From CALOCV01 sp942491955 (GTDB lineage Bacteria > Chlamydiota > Chlamydiia > Chlamydiales > CALOCV01), in assembly GCA_942491955.1 (NCBI GenBank), contig CALOCV010000032.1:1-38344 (forward strand): DNA of 38,344 nucleotides, read 5' to 3'. How positions within the stretch are numbered: the stretch's first letter is position 1; each line of letters begins with the position of its first letter. Shown here piece after piece: positions 1 to 6,789 of this stretch. Below the pieces are notes generated by a model that saw only the letters and a list, made by a program, of their open reading frames with translations, searched no databases and was not told the origin of the DNA. The position numbers were made by a program, and so were the translations under genes.

Positions 1-489
1 TCAAGTCAACGCAGAATATCTTTTCAAGAACATCCTGTTGATATCCCTTTGAATGAAACAATTCCTGGATTCGCCCACGGCATACAAGGGATGCGAGAGG
101 GGGAGACTAGGGAAGTTCTGATTCATCCCTCATTTGCATATGGGATCCACACGTTTTTAGAAAAGGGAATGCTTATCAGAACTGTTGTGACTCTGGTTAA
201 AGTCCTAGAAGATCCATTAGGGAACTTACCTCCTCTTGATCCCATTGATCTCTCTTGTCTTCTAGAGAAAAATTTTCTGAATGAATGTGAGGAAGTGTGG
301 GAAAAAGAGGCTTTTCATTTTGGGTGGCTTGCAAGAGAAAAACTGGGGGCTTTCCCTCATGTCAATAGTGAAAAAATCTATCAATATCTGGAAGGTTTTT
401 CTAATCAAAAAAAGGTCGATTCTCCCCTTTCCGAAGAGGAAAAAACATCCCTTCTTGATTTCTATTGGAAGGAACATTTTTTATATTGA
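1..489 (+). CDS. FKBP-type peptidyl-prolyl cis-trans isomerase, C-terminal part (gene enters from the left edge)
   Basis: The frame is open from base 1 to a TGA at 487-489, so the ATG at 49 is internal and the gene begins outside the window. The first ~70 residues carry the FKBP core: PLNETIPGFAHGIQGMREGE followed by IHPSFAYGI, the usual 'IPGF..G..GM..GE.R....P..AYG' pattern of the proline-isomerase pocket. About 90 further residues follow, rich in Glu and Lys, with no FKBP character. Chlamydiae encode Mip-like FKBPs that are exported and help infection; whether this one is exported cannot be judged because the N-terminus is missing. The domain call is secure; the role of the C-terminal extension is unknown. 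Confidence 0.85.
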   Translation, partial: SSQRRISFQEHPVDIPLNETIPGFAHGIQGMREGETREVLIHPSFAYGIHTFLEKGMLIRTVVTLVKVLEDPLGNLPPLDPIDLSCLLEKNFLNECEEVWEKEAFHFGWLAREKLGAFPHVNSEKIYQYLEGFSNQKKVDSPLSEEEKTSLLDFYWKEHFLY

Positions 490-537
490 AACCACTGGAT
501 ATAGGTAGGGCTTTGTACGAACCTATCTACAAACTCA

Positions 538-582
538 TACCAATCCTAATAAGTGTGAAAATTGGATTCAAGATTTTTTTTT
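538..582 (+). repeat. Solo end of a TACCAA-type MITE
   Basis: Starts TACCAATCC and runs through GTGAAAATTGGATTCAAGAT into a T-run. The reverse complement of the right end of the element at 21629-21806 has the same arrangement, TACCAA then GTGTAAATTGGATTCAAGAT and Ts, and the arms of the copy at 6608-6767 are related. No second arm is visible here, so this is a truncated copy lying between two genes. Confidence 0.5.
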
Positions 583-601
583 GCCTTTTTGGATAGGTGC
601 A

Positions 602-1816
602 TTAAATCAACTGAGATAGAAAGGTCGTGGCCGGAACAATAAGAGGTCTTGTGTCCGCAAAACAGTCGCAATCGACATAGGGAAGATCCCAAACAACCTG
701 GAATGCATGCTGTACCTCTAAATGCGAGGAGAAATAATGTAAATAAGGTGATATCCCTTTATTGGGACTTTTCTTGACTTCAACCAAAAACCACGGTTTT
801 CCCTCTCTTGTCACAAGAAAATCGACTTCTCGCTTTTCGCGATCTCTTAAAAAAAAGAGTTCGTAGGCTCCAAGACCGTGATCATTCCAAAAATGGATTG
901 CCTTTCTTAAATGAACAGCAACAAGATTTTCTAGTCTTGCCCCGGGATCTGCTACTAAAGACCAATCCCATAGATAATATTTGGGCTCTTTTGTTAAAGC
1001 CCTAGGAAGACTTGTTGCATAGGGAGGTATGGCAAAACAAAAGTAGAGATTGCGAAGAATCCCGATCCAATTCCGAACCGAGTGGTCCGAAGCACGGAGC
1101 TTTTTTGCAAGAGAATGAATGCTCACAAGTTGCCCTGCTTGATGTTTAACTAATTCTGCTAATAATTCGACTTTTTCAATATGTTCCACTTTGGTTAAAT
1201 CGCGAATGTCTTCTTCTAATAATTGCTTTTGACGCAACTTTTTCCATCGTTGAGAAAAACGATTGTCCCGTTTGAAAAATGGTTCAGGAAAACCTCCAAA
1301 ATGCCATAAAGCAGCAATCGATTCTTGATCGAGTTGTTGAGGAGGCGCTATTTCTTCTTCTCGAATTTCTTGTCGCAATAACTCCGCAATCGTCAATGGA
1401 TAAAAATGATAAGGAAAATAACGACCCATTAAACTGTCTCCTCCTTTTTGAAAGATGTCGAGTCGCGCACTTCCTGTAACAAGAATTGAACAAAAAGGAC
1501 TATAGGTGTCAAAAAAACCTTTTAAAAAATCTTTCCAATGCGAATATTTATGGATTTCATCAAATTGGAGTAGCAAAGGTGCTGTTTGGAGATTCTCTAT
1601 TTGCGCATGCTGAGCGACAGCTGAAGGGCCTTCGAGAATGATAAGACGATGGTCGGCATTGTCCCAATTTAAATAACATGTCGGCGGATGATCAACGCCA
1701 TAGGCTTTCATGACTGTCGTTTTTCCAACTTGCCGAGGACCCATAAAAAACAGCATTTGCCGATTTTCTCGAAAATGTTGGAAAATCAACTGTTCATAGA
1801 GCCTTTTCATTTTCAT
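602..1816 (-). CDS. AAA ATPase with DUF4143-type C-terminal domain
   Basis: 404 residues. An N-terminal P-loop (GPRQVGKTT, residues 26-34) and a Walker B-like LLLQFDEIH belong to the AAA_14/DUF4143 ATPase family. The C-terminal third has the nuclease-like signature of DUF4143 proteins, REKREVDFLV followed by FLVEVK. These genes are common, multi-copy and often mobile in bacteria and archaea; the substrate is unknown. A start at 1816 (ATG AAA ATG) or at the third codon (1810) is possible; AGGA upstream favours the second. Two identical 30-bp boxes lie just upstream of the start and may be an autoregulatory site. The gene is complete and has no operon partner. Confidence 0.8.
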   Translation of the reverse strand: MKMKRLYEQLIFQHFRENRQMLFFMGPRQVGKTTVMKAYGVDHPPTCYLNWDNADHRLIILEGPSAVAQHAQIENLQTAPLLLQFDEIHKYSHWKDFLKGFFDTYSPFCSILVTGSARLDIFQKGGDSLMGRYFPYHFYPLTIAELLRQEIREEEIAPPQQLDQESIAALWHFGGFPEPFFKRDNRFSQRWKKLRQKQLLEEDIRDLTKVEHIEKVELLAELVKHQAGQLVSIHSLAKKLRASDHSVRNWIGILRNLYFCFAIPPYATSLPRALTKEPKYYLWDWSLVADPGARLENLVAVHLRKAIHFWNDHGLGAYELFFLRDREKREVDFLVTREGKPWFLVEVKKSPNKGISPYLHYFSSHLEVQHAFQVVWDLPYVDCDCFADTRPLIVPATTFLSQLI

Positions 1817-1837
1817 CCTCGCGACGGGTGGTCATAC

Positions 1838-1899
1838 GACAATTTTGCATATACATGCAAATTTGTCGAGACAATTTTGCATATACATGCAAATTTGTC
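1838..1899. promoter_or_regulatory. Two identical 30-bp imperfect palindromes 32 bp apart (operator-like)
   Basis: 1838-1867 and 1870-1899 are identical copies of a box beginning GACAATTTTGCATATACATG and ending GCAAATTTGTC. The box is close to its own reverse complement (core TGCATATACATGCA). The 32-bp period is close to three helical turns, so both boxes present the same face. They lie 22-83 bp upstream of the ATPase start at 1816, where an operator or a promoter with two repressor dimers would sit. The function is inferred from geometry only. Confidence 0.5.
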
Positions 1900-2020
1900 A
1901 TGATGGGGAGGTTGGGGTCTGTACTTCTCTCGATTTACCACTACAATATCAATGATCACAATAATCGCTGATCCCAATTCCCTTCCATAACAGAATCCCA
2001 TTGACAATTAGTAAGATAAA

Positions 2021-2188
2021 GAGGCTTTTGCAAAACTATCCGTCTGAGCGATTTTCGAGCGCTTCCACTGATCCTTGAACATTGGATATAATCCCTTTAT
2101 TCTAGGAGTATGTGGATTTACATCAAATGTCAAATCTCAGCAAAAATCGCTCGAAAATCGCTCAGACGGATAGTTTTGTAAAAGCCTC
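2021..2188. mobile_element. 168-bp MITE with ~41-bp inverted ends (GAGGCTTTTGCAAAAC type)
   Basis: Left arm begins GAGGCTTTTGCAAAACTATC; the right arm, read in reverse complement, begins GAGGCTTTTACAAAACTATC. The arms stay paired for about 41 bp through TCTGAGCGATTTTCGAGCG with one mismatch. TAAA occurs immediately outside both ends (2017-2020 and 2189-2192), consistent with a 4-bp target duplication. There is no reading frame inside. The ends resemble those of IS5-group elements, but no full-length relative with these ends is in the window. Confidence 0.7.
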
Positions 2189-2328
2189 TAAAGGTAGAAT
2201 ATAGATTGTTATAAATTTTAAATGGATCCTGCTTTACCATGTATGTTACGATGTAATCCGCTTATTTCAATATTTATTTTGTAGTTTCAATAGGATCACC
2301 AACAAGGAATACAGACCGTAAACAACTC

Positions 2329-2342
2329 TCGCCTAAAGGCGA
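2329..2342. other. Right-end hairpin of the tnpB element
   Basis: TCGCCT-AA-AGGCGA is a compact stem immediately downstream of the tnpB stop (2349-2351, minus strand). A subterminal hairpin here is expected for an IS200/IS605-type right end, where the 3' part of tnpB and the following bases would also specify the guide (omega) RNA. The exact end of the element, and so the guide, cannot be fixed from this copy alone. Confidence 0.4.
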
Positions 2343-2348
2343 AAGCTT

Positions 2349-3606
2349 TTAGGTAGCTTGACGGCTCCTAATTCGGGCTGGATTACAGGCAGCCCCGCCT
2401 AAGGCGATTACATGCGATGCGTTGACATCGGCATGTTGTTCGCCACAGGTTAAACAGTTAAAACGCTCTCCTCTTCGAGAGCCTAAATTTAGAACCTGTC
2501 TTCATACTTGAAATGAGCTAAATTCGGATTCTTTTCCTCCAGGAGACGACACAAATGTGCGGGTCATATTTTTTAAACTTCCCCGCACATTTTTGTCGTC
2601 TCCTGGAGAGAAAATAATTTCGAATTTAGCCATTTGAAGTGTGAAGACAGGTTCTTAAACAACGGTGGCAAGTTTGACTTGTATAGGAAGGGTTAACAAA
2701 CTCAACGGCAATACCCAAAGCAGTAGCTTTGTATTGTACAAATTGCTGCAACTGGTAAAAGCTCCATCCTGCCACCATACGATTGAGGTGTTTGTTCCAT
2801 GTCTTCGTCCTCTTGCGAATGTCCTTAAGCTGTTCCATGCGGATAACTCCGCAATGGTGTCTTTTAGCTTCTTCCACAATTTGTTTAGAAAGAACATGGT
2901 TTTCGTGTTTCATTTTCCGGGTTTCATATCCCGAAAGTTTTTTAAGAACTTTTTTAGTACTCGGCTTCCCTTTGGACTGCAAGCTGGCTCGTACTTTCGC
3001 TCGTTTTTGTTTAAAATCTTGTCTTCGCTTCCCTTCGATTCTCAGTCCTGTAGAAGTCGTTGCGATGTTATTAATCCCGAGATCGACTCCCATCACACCG
3101 TCACCACTAGGGGATTCGGGCGTAAATTCGACAACAATGTGAATGTACCAAATGCCAGCTTTATTGATCACGGTTGCGGAAGTGGGATTTTGCCCTTTAA
3201 GGAAAGAACGTTGACGTTCTCCAAGAATCATGGGAATACGGATACGTCCTCTCATCGTTGTCAAAGAAACCGTTTCTTCCTGCTCTCTATAGGAAAAAAT
3301 GCGGGCATCATAATCAATACTTTTAGGTCTAAATTCTTTAGGACGTTTTCGCTTCCCTTTCAACCGGGTCAGGCAAGAGACAACACGGCGGATTGCCCTA
3401 ATCGCAAGATTAGAAGAGAGTCCAAACCATTCTCGAATGGGGCGATAGCAAAGCTTGTGCAGCTTGATCGCATTGTGTGTTTTCTCTTCAAGAGCTATTT
3501 TAAGAACGTGGTTGCACGCATCGGAAAAACTCTTGCTTGTTTCTTTCAGAGCATCCGCAATAATCGGAGTTGTAAGGAGTTTGCAACATATAGTTCGTGT
3601 TTCCAT
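2349..3606 (-). pseudogene. tnpB: TnpB (RuvC-like RNA-guided nuclease of an IS200/IS605-type element), split by a MITE
   Basis: The uninterrupted part (3606 down to 2655) has the RuvC-like Asp in GVDLGINN (D175), the Glu in VIRMEQL (E258) and the first zinc-finger pair CHRC (C313, C316). It then runs into MITE sequence and stops at 2626. The missing tail lies on the far side of the insert, in the same frame: NLGSRRGERFNCLTCG, then ADVNA with the third catalytic Asp, ending at a TAA at 2349-2351. Removing the insert and one TTA duplication (166 bp) restores about 363 codons. All three catalytic acidic residues and four Cys survive, so the gene was probably intact until the insertion. No tnpA is present: either an orphan tnpB element or a derivative that lost it. 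Confidence 0.85.
2492..2654. mobile_element. 163-bp MITE inserted in tnpB, TTA target duplication (GAACCTGTC type)
   Basis: Ends GAACCTGTCTTCATACTTGA and its reverse complement with small differences, paired for about 35 bp. A second perfect palindrome lies inside (CTCCAGGAGACGACA...TGTCGTCTCCTGGAG around TGTGCGGG). TTA flanks both ends (2489-2491, 2655-2657). The same left end recurs at 21649. The intact IS5-type element at 11231-12339 also starts GAACCTG and has a TTA duplication, so that family is a candidate mobiliser. Its position inside the tnpB zinc finger is shown by restoration of the frame. Confidence 0.8.
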
Positions 3607-3654
3607 GGTGAGAATTATTTTTCACAAAAGGAATTAAAGCAACAAGGAAAGGAG

Positions 3655-3696
3655 CGAGGTTTCCTCCCACCCCTAAAGGGATGGGTTTCCACCTCG
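3655..3696. other. Imperfect hairpin at the left end of the tnpB element, abutting parA
   Basis: CGAGGT (3655-3660) pairs with ACCTCG (3691-3696), and CCCACCCC pairs with GGGATGGG around a TAAA loop, with one mismatch and an internal bulge. Imperfect subterminal hairpins are what IS200/IS605-type elements use as ends. It lies between the tnpB start and the parA start at 3705, leaving only eight bases before parA, so the insertion replaced the native parA upstream region. Confidence 0.5.
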
Positions 3697-3704
3697 TCAA
3701 TTGG

Positions 3705-4463
3705 ATGAAAACCATTGCGGTAAGCAGTTTTAAAGGGGGGACAGCAAAAACATCTACCGTCCTCCACGTAGGTGCTGCTCTTGCCTCCTTTCATAAGAAA
3801 AAAGTCTTATTAATCGATTTTGATGCCCAGGCCAACCTCACGACAGGGCTTGGATTTGACCCCAATCGAACAGGAGAGTTTGGCTTCCCTGTTCTGCTCG
3901 ATAAAAAAGAAGATTCAAGAGGTCATTCAGACAACGGAAACGCACAACCTCGATCTGATTCCTGCTGATACATGGTTGGAGCGCGTTGAAGTAACAGGAT
4001 CCTTAGCCTCTGACAGATATTCTCATGAAAAGTTACAACGGATTTTGCGCCCTTTAGGGTACGATTACATCCTGATCGATACCCCTCCCTCCTTATGTTG
4101 GCTCACGGAATCGGCGCTCATTAAGCTGCAAATCACACATTAATCTGTGCCACACGCGAATTTTATAGCATCAAAGGGCTTCAACGCCTCTCCACATTCA
4201 TTGAAACCATTGGGCAACGCCATCCTCTTGATATTCTCGGAATTCTTCTCTCTTTTTGGAATCACCGTGGGAAAAACAACACCGCTTTTCTCGACATCAT
4301 CGATACCACATTCCCCAAGAAGATATTTCAAAAAAAAATCCGAAGAGACATCCGCGTTCACGAAGCATCGATAATGGGAAAGCCGGTTTTTTCTACAGCC
4401 AATGCGAGTCGAGCAGCAGAAGATTACCGATCGATTACAAAAGAAATTTTAAAAAGGATCTAA
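3705..4463 (+). pseudogene. parA: ParA/MinD-type partition ATPase (chlamydial pGP5-D family), two frameshifts
   Basis: The N-terminus MKTIAVSSFKGGTAKTSTVL holds a deviant Walker A (KGGTAKTS), followed by LLIDFDAQANLTTGLG (A' motif). The frame then shifts near 3870 to give ESLASLF...LIPADTWLERVE and DYILIDTPPSLCWLTESALI (Walker B). It shifts back near 4125 to give LICATREFYSIKGLQRLSTF, a segment with FWNHRGKNN, and a tail ending EILKRI at the TAA 4461-4463. The pieces add to about 252 residues, close to pGP5-D-like proteins as I recall them. Both shifts are real in this sequence; whether biological or from sequencing cannot be told. The start lacks a convincing ribosome site because a tnpB element ends just before it. 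Confidence 0.85.
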
Positions 4464-4467
4464 AGCG

Positions 4468-5215
4468 ATGACAAAGATGAATCGCCTATTGGAAAAAAAG
4501 ACTGAAATCGAACCAAGATGGGTCAAAGATGTCCTCCATGGCCAAGCAGTCGATCTCAGGAGAACGAACGACCTTTTCAGGTATGTTTCCCATACCCGAG
4601 TTGCACGAACAGGATCGTGGAAGACTCGAAGCTCTGCTCGAAGAATATGCAGTCGACAAAACAACGATCGACAAAGACCTTCCTCTCCTATTGAATGTCA
4701 CAGCCGAAGTGCGAGCGATTGAGACCCAATCGATCATTCTGCATGGGGAACGAATCCAAAAGGCTCACGAACTTCTGCTCCATTATCGCGAGGGAGCCTT
4801 TACAGCATGGCTCTATACCACGTACGGCAACCGACAGACGCCGTACAATTTTTTTCAATACTATCTCTTCCATCAAAATGCCCCATTGCCTCTTAAACCC
4901 CTTATTGAGACAATGCCACGTCAAGCGATCTATTCTCTTGCCTCTCGTGAGGGGGATTTTGCGCAAAAAATGGAGATCGTTAAGAAATACCGAGGAGAAA
5001 CGAAGCAAGAGATCCTCGAACAAATCCGTTGCCAATTCCCTTTTGCGCTCCTTTGACCGGCGTCGAACCGATTTGGGAGAGAAGGGTTCTCAAGCAGACT
5101 CACTTCGCTCCTCTCCCTGATTCGAAAAGAAAAAGGAAAGATCAAAAAAAGGGAGAAAGAAAAAATTGCAGAAATCATGGACGCCATTGACGAGGAAATT
5201 TTTGGCCCAGCATGA
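4468..5215 (+). pseudogene. pGP6-D-like protein (partner of the ParA homologue), frameshift plus internal stop
   Basis: Begins MTKMNRLLEKKTEIE four bases after the parA stop. The frame breaks near 4580: the upstream frame reads NDLFR and the next reads MFPIPELHEQ, which join into the pGP6-D-like LFRMFPIPEL. The middle contains YGNRQTPYNFFQYY, LASREGDFAQK and GETKQEILEQIR, a block I recognise from chlamydial pGP6-D. A TGA at 5054-5056 ends the open frame, yet the same frame continues with NRFGREGFSSRLTSLLSLIR and a basic helix to IFGPA at 5215, also family-like. So there are two lesions in one gene. The final TGA overlaps the next ATG as ATGA. Confidence 0.8.
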
Positions 5216-6603
5216 CATCTTTGCTCACCCCCTCCCCTTCGATACAACTCCGTCCTAGCCAAGAGATGGAAGACCTCTTCTCTTTGCGTACCACCCACAT
5301 CCTTTGGAGGAGGCTTTGGGTAGCCCTTGCTGAGACACAGCATGAAGTGGGGCTTCCTGTTTCTGCAAGTCAAGTCGATCGATTAAAACAAATGGTCGAT
5401 GAGATACCTCTAATGGAAGGAGATGGTGACCACCAAGATACCCATTTTCACCTTCATCTTTTTGGTGACCAGTGCGACCATGCCCATTCGATTCTTGGAC
5501 TCGGAGTTACAGAAGCCTATGTGGAGGATAACGCTTTTCTCATACAAGTCTACCGCGCATTAGGCCTCCTTCTACAAAAGGGGGTACAAGCATTGCGGGA
5601 GATGCACACGCTAAGCCTCCGCCATATTGAGCTCCCCTGCCTCGCCTACTACGCATTCCAGCCCACCTCTGTCACCACTGTAGGGAAGCGCATCGCTCTG
5701 TGGATGCAAAACCTTCTTAGTGATATGTACGAAGTCGAACGTCGCCTCTCCCTTTTCAAATTTCTCGGAAACAAAGGCATTGGTGGTGGGCAATATGCAT
5801 TGACAAAGATGCTGGAAGACAATGGTGACGCTGTTCGACAGTTAGAACAATTACTCCGAAGGAAAATGGGATTTTCTCATCTCTTTACGCTTACTGGAGA
5901 GAGATATCCCCTCAAACAAGATCGTCAAGTATTGTGCCTCATCACACAAATTGGAGAGAGTCTTCATGGAATTGCTCGTGATGTATGCCAATGGAGTCAG
6001 ACACGCGAGATTGAAGAACATCATGAAGGCGAGACATCCCTTTCGCCGACGCCAATAGCAAAACGAGCCCTTCTTCTTCTTGAAGCGAGTACGCTATTGA
6101 TCAATGATGCGCAGATGATGGTTCTTGAGGATGGCATGACAGAACACGGTGCCTCAATCCTTTCTAGTCGTACGAAAATGGAACACACCATTCTTCAATG
6201 TGATGCTCTCCTCACGCTTCTTATTTCATTGATTCGTTCCCTTCTCCTTCATCCAGAAAAGATGCGCGAACACGTTTTTCAAGAGCTTCCTTACTGGGCA
6301 ACCGAAGAAATCGTGGCTCTTGCCTTGGAGCGAGGAGTGCACAGGGAAGAACTCCATCAAAAGATGCGCCTCTACCAACAAACCGCTCTCCATCAAAGAA
6401 AACGTGAGGGGACAAAACCACACCCTCTTCTGCGTCTCTTTATTGAAGATTCGGAATTTCCCTTAAACCTTGATGATTTCGAAGCTTTGCTCGACCCTAT
6501 CCGTTTTATTGGACAAGCGGCATCGCAAACAAAAATATTTTGTGAGCGAGATCTGACTCCTTTTTTGGCCAAGTACCAATCGCTACCCAATCCCATTGCT
6601 TGA
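5212..6603 (+). CDS. Adenylosuccinate-lyase-like protein (fumarase/aspartase superfamily), degenerate signature loop
   Basis: 463 residues. Family landmarks in order: ETQHEVGLPVSASQVDRL (41-58), THFHLHLFGDQC (77-88, the region of the catalytic His), LGVTEAYVEDN (97-107), GNKGIGGGQ (186-194), a segment like the PurB 'ERTLDDSA.RR' stretch near 306-320, and HPEKMREH (347-354). Normal PurB cleaves adenylosuccinate and SAICAR. The mobile signature loop that should read GSSxMPxKxNP appears as GETSLSPTPIAKR (273-285), so activity is doubtful. The start ATG overlaps the stop of the pGP6-D-like gene (ATGA), suggesting translational coupling before that gene decayed. The frame itself is undamaged. Confidence 0.7.
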   Translation: MTSLLTPSPSIQLRPSQEMEDLFSLRTTHILWRRLWVALAETQHEVGLPVSASQVDRLKQMVDEIPLMEGDGDHQDTHFHLHLFGDQCDHAHSILGLGVTEAYVEDNAFLIQVYRALGLLLQKGVQALREMHTLSLRHIELPCLAYYAFQPTSVTTVGKRIALWMQNLLSDMYEVERRLSLFKFLGNKGIGGGQYALTKMLEDNGDAVRQLEQLLRRKMGFSHLFTLTGERYPLKQDRQVLCLITQIGESLHGIARDVCQWSQTREIEEHHEGETSLSPTPIAKRALLLLEASTLLINDAQMMVLEDGMTEHGASILSSRTKMEHTILQCDALLTLLISLIRSLLLHPEKMREHVFQELPYWATEEIVALALERGVHREELHQKMRLYQQTALHQRKREGTKPHPLLRLFIEDSEFPLNLDDFEALLDPIRFIGQAASQTKIFCERDLTPFLAKYQSLPNPIA

Positions 6604-6607
6604 GTAA

Positions 6608-6767
6608 TACCAAGTCCGGTAAGAAAATGCATAAAGTGGATTCAGGATTTTTTTGCGAAATTTGTTTTGGAGATCGCAGCAAACTCTTGTGAGTTTGCAA
6701 GATAGAAAAACAGATTGCGCAAAGAAAGATGAAGATCAATTTGTGCACTTTCTTACCGGAATTGGTA
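6608..6767. mobile_element. 160-bp MITE, TACCAA ends, TAA target duplication
   Basis: Ends TACCAAGTCCGGTAAGAAAA and, in reverse complement, TACCAATTCCGGTAAGAAAG; the arms pair for about 34 bp. TAA flanks both sides (6605-6607, 6768-6770). The interior (a GATCTTCATCTTT block and a CTCACAAGAG...TGATCTCCAAAA block on the minus strand) matches the interior of the element at 21629-21806, so they are the same family. It begins four bases after the lyase-like stop and could fold as a hairpin in that transcript. Confidence 0.75.
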
Positions 6768-6789
6768 TAATACCCGACCCTTTTACTAA

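Noticed and set aside
1813..2007. 64-codon frame upstream of the ATPase
   Set aside because: It is a translation of the two 30-bp boxes and intergenic DNA; no start signal or protein-like pattern.
2665..3708. Open frame of 347 codons on the plus strand opposite tnpB
   Set aside because: Antisense shadow of tnpB; low-complexity, Phe/Ser-rich translation with no recognisable motif.
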